The notes under the pieces: model-generated
What the model was told of the DNA's origin: nothing
The model's input: the letters and a program-made list of their open reading frames with translations, nothing else
Database searches by the model: none
Translations under genes and position numbers: made by a program
IMG/VR virus record: IMGVR_UViG_3300017917_003859
Span: 1 to 64,000 of that record
Origin: a virus
Direction: 5' to 3' (one strand)
Length of the DNA: 64,000 bases
Shown: positions 33,327 to 41,961 of the stretch, piece by piece
Layout of the letters: each line of letters opens with the position of its first letter
Numbering within the stretch: position 1 is the stretch's first letter

Positions 33327-34897
33327 TGTCACAAGATCTTAAACAAATAATAAGAGAAGAGTATATTAAATGTGCTCAAGACCCTGCGCATTTTATGCGC
33401 AAATACTGTTACATCCAACATCCTCAACGTGGACGAGTAATATTTAATTTATACCCATTCCAGGGTAAAGTATTAAATTTATGGAAAGATAATCCATACT
33501 CTATAGTACTTAAATCTCGCCAGTTAGGTATATCAACTTTAGCAGCAGGTTATTCTTTATGGTTAATGATATTCCATAAAGATAAAAACGTATTGTGTTT
33601 AGCTACTAAACAAGAAACAGCCAAGAATATGGTTACTAAGGTAAAATTCATGTATGATAATTTACCTTCATGGCTAAAAGTACCTGCAGACGAAAACAAT
33701 AAACTTACATTAAGATTATCAAATGGATCCCAAATCAAAGCAGTATCAGCAGCAGGTGATGCAGGTCGATCTGAAGCAGTATCTTTACTTATAATAGATG
33801 AGGCTGCGTTTATTGACAATATTGGAGAAATATGGGCTTCTGCTCAACAAACTTTAGCAACTGGTGGTGGTGCAATTGTATTATCTACACCTTATGGTAC
33901 TGGTAATTGGTTTCACCAAACATGGGTTAAAGCTGAAACCAGTGAAAATGATTTTCTTCCTATTAAATTACCTTGGTTTGTACATCCTGAACGAGATGAT
34001 GCTTGGAGAAAACGACAAGATGAACTATTGGGTGATCCTAGATTAGCGGCTCAAGAATGTGATTGTAACTTTACCACTTCAGGAGATACAGTTTATTATC
34101 CTGAACATTTAGAATATTATCTTACTACACACATTTGTGAACCAGTAGAACGTAGAGGAGTAGACAAAAATCTTTGGATTTGGGAATCTCCAGACTATAC
34201 TAGAAATTACATGGTTGTAGCTGACGTAGCTAGGGGTGATGGAAAAGATTTTTCTGCATTTCATGTATTTGATTTAGAAACTAATGCTCAAGTAGCAGAA
34301 TATAAAGGACAAATAACCCCTAAAGAATTCGGTTATATGTTAGTAGGTATTGCTACAGAATATAATGAAGCGTTATTAGTACCTGAAAATGCCAATATAG
34401 GATGGGCTACAATTGATGCTATACAAGAAAGAGGATATAGAAATTTATATTATTCACCTAAAAGTGACTCCTCAACTTCAGATTCGTATTTTAACAAATA
34501 TGAAGATCATTCCAAAATGACCCCAGGTTTTACTATGTCTTTAAGAACTCGTCCATTAGTAATAAATAAAGGAAGAGAATATTTAGGAGACCATAGTGTT
34601 ATTATTCGTTCAAAACGTTTAATAGAAGAAATGAAAGTATTTGTTTGGAAAAATGGTAGAGCAGAAGCACAATCAGGATATAATGATGATTTAGTTATGC
34701 CTTTTAGTGTGGCTATGTATTTACGAGATACTTCACTTAAATTTAAATCTCAAGGAATTGAATTAGCAAAAGCAACAATAAATAATATATCAAGACCTTC
34801 TCAATATCAAGGAGCTTATTTTTCTTCAGGTAAAGATAACCCATATCATATACCTACAGGAAATAATCAAAATGAAGATATTAGATGGTTATTTTAA
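33326..34897 (+). CDS. Terminase large subunit (gp17-like)
   Basis: This 523-residue protein is the DNA-packaging motor with ATPase and nuclease domains. ATPase motifs are Walker A SRQLGIST (residues 64-71), Walker B LLIIDEAAF (154-162) and the coupling motif LSTPYGTGN (187-195). The nuclease domain has VADVARGDGKDFSAFHVFD (first Asp) and a late GYNDDLVMPF. Length and motif order match T4 gp17 (610 residues) without its N- and C-terminal extensions. It is followed directly by the portal gene, as expected. The N-terminal LKQIIREEYIKCAQDP resembles the leader but is part of the conserved terminase start. Confidence 0.95.
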   Translation: MSQDLKQIIREEYIKCAQDPAHFMRKYCYIQHPQRGRVIFNLYPFQGKVLNLWKDNPYSIVLKSRQLGISTLAAGYSLWLMIFHKDKNVLCLATKQETAKNMVTKVKFMYDNLPSWLKVPADENNKLTLRLSNGSQIKAVSAAGDAGRSEAVSLLIIDEAAFIDNIGEIWASAQQTLATGGGAIVLSTPYGTGNWFHQTWVKAETSENDFLPIKLPWFVHPERDDAWRKRQDELLGDPRLAAQECDCNFTTSGDTVYYPEHLEYYLTTHICEPVERRGVDKNLWIWESPDYTRNYMVVADVARGDGKDFSAFHVFDLETNAQVAEYKGQITPKEFGYMLVGIATEYNEALLVPENANIGWATIDAIQERGYRNLYYSPKSDSSTSDSYFNKYEDHSKMTPGFTMSLRTRPLVINKGREYLGDHSVIIRSKRLIEEMKVFVWKNGRAEAQSGYNDDLVMPFSVAMYLRDTSLKFKSQGIELAKATINNISRPSQYQGAYFSSGKDNPYHIPTGNNQNEDIRWLF

Positions 34898-34907
34898 ATA
34901 AAAAACA

Positions 34908-36767
34908 ATGGCGGATACGAATATATTTAATAGATTAAAACGATTATTTTCCACAGATGTTATTATCAGAAATGATGGTGGAAATCAGGTTAAGGTAATG
35001 GATGTTAATTCCATTCAACGTAGTGGTGAATATCAAACTAATTCTTTAAATGATAGATTTACTAGAATTTATTCTCAAAACGCTACATCTCTTTATGGTC
35101 AACAATTAAATGTTAACTACCAGTATTTAAGAGCCCAATTATATTCAGATTATGATGTTATGGATACAGACGCTATTGTAGCATCTGCTTTAGATATTAT
35201 TTCTGATGAATGTACTTTAAAAAACGAAATGGGAGAAATACTCCAAATTCGTAGTTCTGATGAAGATCTTCAAAAAATTCTTTATAATTTATTTTATGAT
35301 GTTTTAAATATTGAATTTAATCTTTGGTCATGGACTAGACAAATGTGTAAATATGGTGACTTTTTCTTAAAACTAGAAATAGCAGAAAAATTTGGTGTAT
35401 ATAATGTAATACCTTATACTGCATACCATATAATGCGTCAAGAAAACTATGACCCAAATTTACCCGCAGCAGTAAGATTTAGATTTAGTCCTGATGGTTA
35501 TGTAGGTGGTACAGGACAATATTTTGTTCCTAATCAATATTCCAAAACAGAAAACGGAATATATTTTGATAATTACGAAATGGCTCATTTCCGTTTATTA
35601 ACTGATGTAAACTATTTACCATATGGCCGTTCTTATATAGAACCAGCTCGTAAATTATTTAAACAATACACATTAATGGAGGATGCTATGTTAATTCATA
35701 GAATATCTAGAGCACCAGAAAAACGTGTTTTTTATATCAATGTAGGTTCTATTCCTCCTAATGAAGTGGAGAATTTCATGCAAAAAACTATTAATACCAT
35801 GAAAAAAACTCCATACATAGATCAACAAACTGGTGAATATAATCTTAAGTATAACATGCAAAATATGTTAGAAGATTTTTATATTCCTGTTCGTGGTAAT
35901 GACACAACTACTAAAATTGAAACTACTAAAGGTTTAGAGTATAATGGTATTGAAGATGTTAATTATTTAAGAGATAAATTGTTTGCTGCACTTAAAATAC
36001 CTAAAGCTTTTATGGGTTATGAGAAAGATTTAAGTGGTAAAGCAACATTAGCTGCTGAAGATATTCGTTTTGCTCGCACTATTGATAGAATCCAGCGTAT
36101 TATGTTGTCTGAGTTGTATAAAATTGCTTTAGTACATTTGTATACTCAAGGATATAAAGGAGAATCTTTAACAAATTTTGAACTTTCATTAACTACTCCA
36201 TCAATTATATACGATCAAGAACGTATTGCTTTAATGAAAGAAAAGGTTGATTTAGCCAAAAACATAATGGAGGCCCAATTATTACCCACAGATTGGATTT
36301 ATCACAATATCTTCCACTTCAGTGAAGATCAATTCGATGAATACAGAGATTTAATTTTACAAGATTCTAAACGTAAATTCCGTTTATCTCAAATAGTTGA
36401 AGAAGGAAATGATCCATTAGAAACTGGCCGTTCATATGGTACTCCACATGATTTAGCATCATTGTATGGTAAAGGTAGAACTATGTCAGATCCAGGAAAT
36501 GTTCCTGATGGGTATAATGGAGATGTTAAATTAGGTAGACCTTTTGAAAAAGTATCTAATATTAATACACAACAAAACGCATTTGGTAGAGATAGATTAG
36601 GTAAAAAAGATATGAAAATAGATGATCAACCTGATTATAATTCTAAATCATTAAATGAAAATTATTTAAAAAATAAACAATTTTTAAATGAAATTGAAAA
36701 AAAATTGGTTTTTACTACAGATAAATCAAAAGAATCATTACTTGATGAAAATCAATTGAAAGACTAA
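34908..36767 (+). CDS. Portal protein (gp20-like)
   Basis: This 619-residue protein is the dodecameric head portal of T4-like phages. Typical segments are YDVMDTDAIVASALDIISDE (about residues 82-101), MAHFRLLTDVNYLPYGRSYI (about 224-243) and RISRAPEKRVFYINVGSIPP (about 262-281). Near 350-385 comes GIEDVNYLRDKLFAALKIPK, followed by GYEKDLSGKATLAAEDIRFA. T4 gp20 is 524 residues; the extra C-terminal 50 residues (SLNENYLKNKQFLNEIEKKL) contain LNE tripeptides and may be processed or form the barrel. It lies between terminase and head-assembly genes. Confidence 0.94.
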   Translation: MADTNIFNRLKRLFSTDVIIRNDGGNQVKVMDVNSIQRSGEYQTNSLNDRFTRIYSQNATSLYGQQLNVNYQYLRAQLYSDYDVMDTDAIVASALDIISDECTLKNEMGEILQIRSSDEDLQKILYNLFYDVLNIEFNLWSWTRQMCKYGDFFLKLEIAEKFGVYNVIPYTAYHIMRQENYDPNLPAAVRFRFSPDGYVGGTGQYFVPNQYSKTENGIYFDNYEMAHFRLLTDVNYLPYGRSYIEPARKLFKQYTLMEDAMLIHRISRAPEKRVFYINVGSIPPNEVENFMQKTINTMKKTPYIDQQTGEYNLKYNMQNMLEDFYIPVRGNDTTTKIETTKGLEYNGIEDVNYLRDKLFAALKIPKAFMGYEKDLSGKATLAAEDIRFARTIDRIQRIMLSELYKIALVHLYTQGYKGESLTNFELSLTTPSIIYDQERIALMKEKVDLAKNIMEAQLLPTDWIYHNIFHFSEDQFDEYRDLILQDSKRKFRLSQIVEEGNDPLETGRSYGTPHDLASLYGKGRTMSDPGNVPDGYNGDVKLGRPFEKVSNINTQQNAFGRDRLGKKDMKIDDQPDYNSKSLNENYLKNKQFLNEIEKKLVFTTDKSKESLLDENQLKD

Positions 36768-36779
36768 TATATTCCTATA

Positions 36780-36793
36780 TATTTATAATAAAA
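36780..36793 (+). promoter_or_regulatory. Phage promoter-like motif
   Basis: A perfect TATTTATAATAAAA begins 23 bases before the next ATG and just after the portal stop codon. Confidence 0.7.
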
Positions 36794-36802
36794 CCTGTAT
36801 AG

Positions 36803-37663
36803 ATGTTAATAAAACATTCAAAATTTAAAAACACCAGTATATTATTTGAGTTACTAGTAAGACAAATAACAACTGATACTTTATCTGGTAAAAATTCAGA
36901 AGCAACTGATATACTAAAAAAATATTTTAGTAAAACTGAATTGGGTCGTGAATATAAATTATATGAAACTTTACTTAAACGTACTAATTTATCTGAAGGT
37001 AAAGCTGAAATAATAATCAATACTGTACTTGAAGGTGCTAAACAATTAAATAAATCAGCACTTAAACGACAAAAATATAATTTAATTAAAGAAATTAAAA
37101 ATCATTATGATTTAGAAAAATTCTTTAAAACTAAATTACCCCACTATAAGACACAGGCTGCTATATATAATTTATTAGAATCAATAGACCGCAAACCTTT
37201 ACTTACTGAACAAATTATTTCAAATAAAATAACAATTTTAGAACATTTAACTTCAACCTCAACTGAAAAAAATAAAGAAAAAGCTCCTGAAGTAATAAAT
37301 GAATTTACTAAATTTGATAAGGGAACTCGCAATTTAGCTTATAAAATTTTATTAGAAAAATTTAATGAAAAATATTCTAATTTTACTAACAATCAAAAAT
37401 TAATTTTAAAAGAATTTATCAATAGTGTAGATAATAATGCTAAATTAAAAGAATTTTATAATATTAAAATTAATGAAATAAAGAAAGATTTAATTTTATT
37501 AAATAAAACTACTTCTAATAAAGTTACTAAAATTAAAATTAATGAAATAGTTAATTTATTAGTTGAATTAAATAAAACTGATAAAGTAAGTAATGATCAT
37601 ATGATTAATTTACTTCAATATTGTGATTTAATTGAAGAATTAAAAAAAATAAATGGAAAGTAA
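36803..37663 (+). CDS. Conserved head-region protein, unknown function
   Basis: This 286-residue protein is nearly all helical and Lys/Glu-rich. Its start (LIKHSKFKNTSILFELLVRQ, then SEATDILKKYFSKTELGREY) resembles uncharacterised proteins encoded between portal and prohead genes in T4-like marine phages. No catalytic motif or membrane segment. It has its own promoter-like motif, and its stop overlaps the next start by 11 bases. A role in prohead assembly or core formation is inferred from position. Confidence 0.65.
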   Translation: MLIKHSKFKNTSILFELLVRQITTDTLSGKNSEATDILKKYFSKTELGREYKLYETLLKRTNLSEGKAEIIINTVLEGAKQLNKSALKRQKYNLIKEIKNHYDLEKFFKTKLPHYKTQAAIYNLLESIDRKPLLTEQIISNKITILEHLTSTSTEKNKEKAPEVINEFTKFDKGTRNLAYKILLEKFNEKYSNFTNNQKLILKEFINSVDNNAKLKEFYNIKINEIKKDLILLNKTTSNKVTKIKINEIVNLLVELNKTDKVSNDHMINLLQYCDLIEELKKINGK

Positions 37664-38441
37664 TAACCCAAATACCCCTAAATTTACCGTTGATCCTGAA
37701 ACTGGAAAAGTAGATTATGGTATTTATCATAATTTAATTAAAGTTTGGAAAGAATTTCTTATTTTTTATAGAGATACTTTTTTAAAAAACGAAAATGTTT
37801 TAGATAAAAATGATCCTAAATTTAATGAGATATTTAATGATTCTAAAAAACTTTATAATAAATTTATTAGTCATTTAAAATCTAATTATCCAAAAGATTA
37901 CGAAAATATAAAACTTATCATCAGTAAACAAATTAAAGAAATTATACAAGCTTCTTTAAAAGAAATGAGTGCTACAGGTGCAGGTTCAGGAGCAGCAACT
38001 TTCACTCCAGGCACTGGTGCTCAATATGCTACACCGTATGCTTTTAATCCAAATAAAAAAGCAAAAGGAGCTCAAAATATTTACTATTATAAACTGGGAT
38101 GGAAACCAGTACCTGCTGAAGAATTACATAAACAATCTAAAGTTATAGACCATAAAGATTTATGGAAGAAAAAATTAAAAGAATCTAGTGAATCTTCTCA
38201 ATCATATTTAAATACATTAAATTTACAAGATCCATCTTTAAAACAGTTTGTAGAAACTCGAGTTACGGATTTTGATAAAATAGAAGATAAATTAAATACT
38301 TTACTCCCATTGTTAAAAGATGCTAAAAAAGAAACAATGGAATATTATAAAAATAATCCTGAATTTAAAATAAAATATGGGACTGATTTAGCATTAGATT
38401 ATTTAAATGACCTAATAACATTATTTAAAGAGAAAAAATGA
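37653..38441 (+). CDS. Head-region protein with MCP-like cleavage segment
   Basis: This 262-residue protein has a helical N-terminal half ending in an internal leader-type helix (ISKQIKEIIQASLKEMSATG, residues about 89-108). Immediately after LKE comes MSATGAGSGAATFTPGTG, strikingly like the presumed cleavage region of the major capsid protein (VVEASSTGAGATAGTFTVGQ). Then follows AQYATPYAFNPNKKAKG, a pattern I recall from T4-like marine phage proteins. The C-terminal half is helical. It is probably a prohead component cut by the gp21-like protease, with the cut inferred. It overlaps the next gene by four bases. Confidence 0.65.
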   Translation: MESNNPNTPKFTVDPETGKVDYGIYHNLIKVWKEFLIFYRDTFLKNENVLDKNDPKFNEIFNDSKKLYNKFISHLKSNYPKDYENIKLIISKQIKEIIQASLKEMSATGAGSGAATFTPGTGAQYATPYAFNPNKKAKGAQNIYYYKLGWKPVPAEELHKQSKVIDHKDLWKKKLKESSESSQSYLNTLNLQDPSLKQFVETRVTDFDKIEDKLNTLLPLLKDAKKETMEYYKNNPEFKIKYGTDLALDYLNDLITLFKEKK

Positions 38442-40075
38442 AAACATTACAAGAACACTACAACGCTATCAAATCCGGAAAAGGCGGAAATAAAACTCAA
38501 TTTTTAAAACACGCACGTCAACTTTTCCCAGAATATATCAATCAATATTTTGATTTTGATACAGCAACTAACGTATTAAAATCTAAACAAATTATTAGTG
38601 AAGCAGCAGCTGGTGGTGTTGTTTCTAAAGGATTTGATATTTTTGATTGGAAAAAGATTTTAGCTGAAGAAGTAAAATCAATAGAAAAAGAAACATCTAA
38701 AGAAGTTACAGATAAGCAATCACATTCATATGATAATAAAGATATGAAAAATGCTGACAATATTAACTTTAATGAAATCATGAAAGGTTTTTATTGTGAA
38801 TTACGCAATGAAAAAAATGCTGGTAAAACAGGTGATGAATTAAAAGATATTGTAGTTAAAAATTTAGCTAAAGATCCTTTATATTATACTAAAAATGGTG
38901 AATTTGGAACTGAAGGTGTAGGATACACTGATGAAGCTCCAGGTTTAGGTAAGCCCAAAGAACCAAAAGGCAAACATAAATCCTCAGGATATGGTGATCT
39001 AGATACTGATAAAAAAGAAGAGAAAGTAAAGTCAAATGTTCAAGACTCATTAGGTGATAAAGAAGCAAAAACTTCAATGCCTAAAAAAGTTAAAGAAATG
39101 CCTGTAGCTCCTCAAAACGCTTCTGGTGTTAAAAAAATGGCTATGCCTGGCAAAGAAAAAAAAATTAAATTAAAGGAAGGATTTGAATATTCATTTAGTG
39201 AATATGATTTTGAGATTCCTGATAATATGAAAGAATATATTAAAACTAAAATTAAAACCAAATTTCCTGATATATCTGATAAAAGTATTGACTCATATAT
39301 AGAAAATACTGAAAACTACTATTATTCTGAAGCTCGAAAAGAAAATAAACGAGGCAGAGAATATCCATCTGTAAGCGCTGATGATATAGTAGATTTGATT
39401 ATTGCTTATATTGAAGATATAGAATTAAAGGAAGGTATAGGAATGTTTCATGACCCTATAGGATATAAAAAACCTGAATTAAGTGATATAGATAAAATGT
39501 TCACTAAAGAGTATAAAGGTAATGGCATGTATGTGATTTATAAAAATGATAAAGAAGTCAAAACTATTGAAGGTGAAGGTAATGCTAATGCTTGGATAAA
39601 TAATGAAAAAAGAAAATTAAAAGAATCACTTAACGAAAATATCAATAAAAAATATACTCATTTTGCTATCCGTAAATCAGATGGTAAAATAGTAGAAGGA
39701 TGGGAAACAGTAAGTGATGTTGAAAGCTTAAAATATTATGCTAAGATGGATCTTAAAGATATATTTCCTGATTCTAAATTATCTGAATTTGTTATTGTTT
39801 CTAAAAAAGGATTAGAAAAAAAAGGAATTGATCCATTTGATTACAAAAATTGGTATTGGTATAAAAGTGGTGATTCTGTAAATGAAAATGAAGATGTTTA
39901 TCAACAACTTGAAGATCTTCAAAATGAATTAACAAAAGAAAAAGATCCTGAACGTAAAGCTGAACTTGAAAAAAAGATCAAAGCTTTAGAAGCAGGATTA
40001 AAAGAAAATATAAATGTTGGAGAATCAAAACTTCGTTCTATAATTCGTAATATTATTAAAGAAGAATTAAAATAA
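38438..40075 (+). CDS. Prohead-region multidomain protein with C-terminal leader-type helix
   Basis: This 545-residue protein begins QEHYNAIKSGKGGNKTQFLK and LFPEYINQYFDFDTATNVLK, a start shared with T4-like marine phage proteins of unknown function. A disordered Lys/Gly/Pro middle (about residues 165-240) and a short helical module follow. Next come KLKESLNENINKKYTHFAIR, a small alpha/beta domain, and a coiled coil. The end (GESKLRSIIRNIIKEELK) is the recurring amphipathic helix at the C-terminus. It lies directly before the protease gene (one base gap), so I infer a packaged or core protein. Several LKE/LNE tripeptides are candidate cut sites. Confidence 0.65.
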   Translation: MKTLQEHYNAIKSGKGGNKTQFLKHARQLFPEYINQYFDFDTATNVLKSKQIISEAAAGGVVSKGFDIFDWKKILAEEVKSIEKETSKEVTDKQSHSYDNKDMKNADNINFNEIMKGFYCELRNEKNAGKTGDELKDIVVKNLAKDPLYYTKNGEFGTEGVGYTDEAPGLGKPKEPKGKHKSSGYGDLDTDKKEEKVKSNVQDSLGDKEAKTSMPKKVKEMPVAPQNASGVKKMAMPGKEKKIKLKEGFEYSFSEYDFEIPDNMKEYIKTKIKTKFPDISDKSIDSYIENTENYYYSEARKENKRGREYPSVSADDIVDLIIAYIEDIELKEGIGMFHDPIGYKKPELSDIDKMFTKEYKGNGMYVIYKNDKEVKTIEGEGNANAWINNEKRKLKESLNENINKKYTHFAIRKSDGKIVEGWETVSDVESLKYYAKMDLKDIFPDSKLSEFVIVSKKGLEKKGIDPFDYKNWYWYKSGDSVNENEDVYQQLEDLQNELTKEKDPERKAELEKKIKALEAGLKENINVGESKLRSIIRNIIKEELK

Positions 40076-40076
40076 T

Positions 40077-40682
40077 ATGAAATCATTACTTATAGAAACC
40101 CGCCAATTTAATGTATCACCAATGGCACTTACCGAAGGTAAAAGTGTTGGTGGTAATCCATTAGTTGAAGGTATTTTAGCTACTTGTGAAGTAAAAAACG
40201 GAAACGGTAGATATTATGCTAAAGATTTGTGGGAACGTGAAATTGATAAATACATGACTTTAGTTAAAGAAAGACGTGCTTGTGGTGAATTAGATCATCC
40301 TGATTCTCAAGTAATTAACTTAAAAAATGTATCACACAATATCAATAGTATTTGGTGGGATGGTGATAATATTATGGGTAAAATCGAAATTTTACCTACC
40401 CCATCAGGAAATATATTAAAAGCATTAATCGAATCGGGTATTAAAGTTGGTGTATCAAGTCGTGGGATGGGTAGCCTAAAACAAGTAGGTGAAGTATTAG
40501 AAGTACAAGATGACTTTGAATTATTATGTTGGGATTTTGTAAGTACACCTTCAAATCAAGGATCATGGATGACTTCTATTCATGAAGGAATGTCTACTCC
40601 AATTAATTCAAATCCATATTCTAGAGTTAATTCAATAATAACCGAGATTCTATGTGCAAATGGATCTTGTCCTATAATTTAA
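40077..40682 (+). CDS. Prohead maturation protease (gp21-like, S80 family)
   Basis: This 201-residue protein is the T4 gp21-type serine protease that matures the prohead by cutting scaffold, capsid and internal proteins at [LI]-x-E sites. Conserved elements are GNGRYYAKDLWEREI, CGELDHPDS (catalytic His74), GVSSRGMGS (nucleophile Ser127 or Ser128) and LLCWDFVSTPS (Asp153). Length equals T4 gp21 (212 residues). It lies upstream of the scaffold and capsid genes as in T4. Its presence makes the many [LI]-x-E tripeptides in tagged proteins potentially meaningful. Confidence 0.93.
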   Translation: MKSLLIETRQFNVSPMALTEGKSVGGNPLVEGILATCEVKNGNGRYYAKDLWEREIDKYMTLVKERRACGELDHPDSQVINLKNVSHNINSIWWDGDNIMGKIEILPTPSGNILKALIESGIKVGVSSRGMGSLKQVGEVLEVQDDFELLCWDFVSTPSNQGSWMTSIHEGMSTPINSNPYSRVNSIITEILCANGSCPII

Positions 40683-40687
40683 CCACT

Positions 40688-40706
40688 CTTAAAATAGTAT
40701 TTTAAG
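40688..40706 (+). other. A+T-rich hairpin after the protease gene
   Basis: CTTAAAAT and ATTTTAAG form a perfect eight-base stem with loop AGT, five bases before a strong terminator. It may protect the transcript end or form a tandem terminator. Confidence 0.4.
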
Positions 40707-40710
40707 ATCG

Positions 40711-40743
40711 AGGCGCTTCAAAAAGAAGCGCCTTTCTTTTTCT
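40711..40743 (+). terminator. Rho-independent terminator
   Basis: AGGCGCTTC and GAAGCGCCT (40711-40719, 40725-40733), loop AAAAA, followed by a T-rich tract. It ends the head operon before the scaffold and capsid genes, which therefore must have their own promoter. Confidence 0.88.
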
Positions 40744-40885
40744 ATTCTTGCGACTTTGAATAGATACATACATACGTATATTAGAATGTGCCCAATTCTA
40801 TGAGGCATTGTGAATTATAAATTTTATTACGCTTGAATTTATTTCGTATTAAGCGTATTTCCAACAATTAAAAATTAAGGAAAAA
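40744..40885 (+). promoter_or_regulatory. Leader/promoter region of the scaffold-capsid unit
   Basis: This 142-base gene-free stretch lacks the TATTTATAATAAA motif seen at other units. It contains an inverted repeat (TACGCTT 40828-40834, AAGCGTA 40851-40857), a small palindrome TACGTA near 40773-40778, and a purine-rich AAGGAAAAA just before the scaffold ATG, one of the few ribosome-site-like sequences here. A terminator ends right upstream, so a promoter must lie inside. Which part is the promoter is not resolved. Confidence 0.45.
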
Positions 40886-41920
40886 ATGGCAACAAACAGA
40901 GATTTGCTTAAAGAAGCAATCGCAGATGCTAAAACTGTTAAAGAAACAGCTATAGCTAATGCAAAAGCTGCTTTAGAAGAAGCCTTCACTCCTTATCTCA
41001 AAGAAAAATTAGCAGCTAAATTATCAGAAATGGAAGAAGCTGAAAATGAAGAGATGATGAATGAAGAAACTTATGAAGCAGAAATGGATGAAGTTAAAAA
41101 ACCTTCAACTATGGACGAAGAAATTTCTTTGGATGAACTTTTAGCCGAATTAGAAGAAGAAGACACTATGGATGAAACCGGTCTTTATGAAGCTAAGAAG
41201 GAAGAAAAAGAAGAAGAAGAAATGTCTATTGAAGATATGTCTGAAGATGATTTAAAATCATTTATTGAAGATGTTATTAAAGACATGGTGGCTGCTGGGG
41301 AACTAGAAGCTGGTCATGAAGGTGAAGAGGGTGAAGAAGCAGAAGAAGAAGCTGAAATGGAACCTGCTGAAGGTGAAGAAGAAGCTGAAGAGTCTGAAGA
41401 AGAATTAGATGAAGAAGTTAATATTGATGAACTTCTATCTGAAGATTTAGAAGAAGAAATGGATGAAGTTAATTTAGATGAACTTTTAGCTGAGCTAGAA
41501 GAAACTGATTCTAAAAAAGAAGAAAAAGAACTTGATGAAGCTAAAGAAGAAGAATCAATGAAAAAAGATCTTGAAGAAGCTTATACTACAATCAAAACTC
41601 TTAAATCTGAACTTCAAGAAATTAACTTGTTAAATGCTAAACTTCTTTACACTAACAAGATTTTCCGTAATAAATCTTTAACCGAATCACAAAAAATTAA
41701 AGTTTTAACAGCATTCGATAAAGCTACATCTAAAAAAGAAGCTCAGTTGGTTTATGAAACTTTATTAGAGAATTTTAAAACATCAACTACTAAAAATCCT
41801 ATTAAAGAATCATTAAATCCAGCATCTAAAATTTTAGGAAATGTTCAAGCAAAACCAATTATCGAATCAAATGATGCGTTCGCTCGTATGCGCGAATTAG
41901 CTGGGTTACATAAAAAATAA
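40886..41920 (+). CDS. Prohead scaffold/core protein (gp22-like)
   Basis: This 344-residue protein is the presumed internal scaffold, by position between protease and major capsid genes. It is highly acidic (a long run of Glu/Asp with GEEGEEAEEEAEMEPAEGEE and LLSEDLEEEMDEVNLDELLA). The N-terminus is helical and Ala-rich (DLLKEAIADAKTVKETAIAN) and the later part is a coiled coil (TTIKTLKSELQEINLLNAKL). The C-terminus, NDAFARMRELAGLHKK, matches motifs in two tagged proteins (26486, 30136). Many [LI]-x-E tripeptides would allow destruction by the gp21-like protease, as for T4 gp22 (269 residues). Sequence identity to gp22 is not evident. Confidence 0.8.
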   Translation: MATNRDLLKEAIADAKTVKETAIANAKAALEEAFTPYLKEKLAAKLSEMEEAENEEMMNEETYEAEMDEVKKPSTMDEEISLDELLAELEEEDTMDETGLYEAKKEEKEEEEMSIEDMSEDDLKSFIEDVIKDMVAAGELEAGHEGEEGEEAEEEAEMEPAEGEEEAEESEEELDEEVNIDELLSEDLEEEMDEVNLDELLAELEETDSKKEEKELDEAKEEESMKKDLEEAYTTIKTLKSELQEINLLNAKLLYTNKIFRNKSLTESQKIKVLTAFDKATSKKEAQLVYETLLENFKTSTTKNPIKESLNPASKILGNVQAKPIIESNDAFARMRELAGLHKK

Positions 41921-41961
41921 TAAAAACAATTAAAAACTAAAAACAAAAACAATTAAAAACA
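41921..41961 (+). promoter_or_regulatory. A-rich leader before the capsid gene
   Basis: The 41-base gap contains the sequence AAAAACAATTAAAAAC twice, ending directly at the capsid ATG (with AAACAATG). It has no Shine-Dalgarno. Unstructured A-rich leaders enhance initiation in Bacteroidota, so this may support high capsid expression. Confidence 0.5.

Noticed and set aside
33338-33373. Terminase N-terminus LKQIIREEYIKCAQDP as a packaging leader
   Set aside because: It continues without a break into the conserved start of T4-like terminases and has no cut tripeptide before a new domain, so the similarity to the leader is probably incidental.
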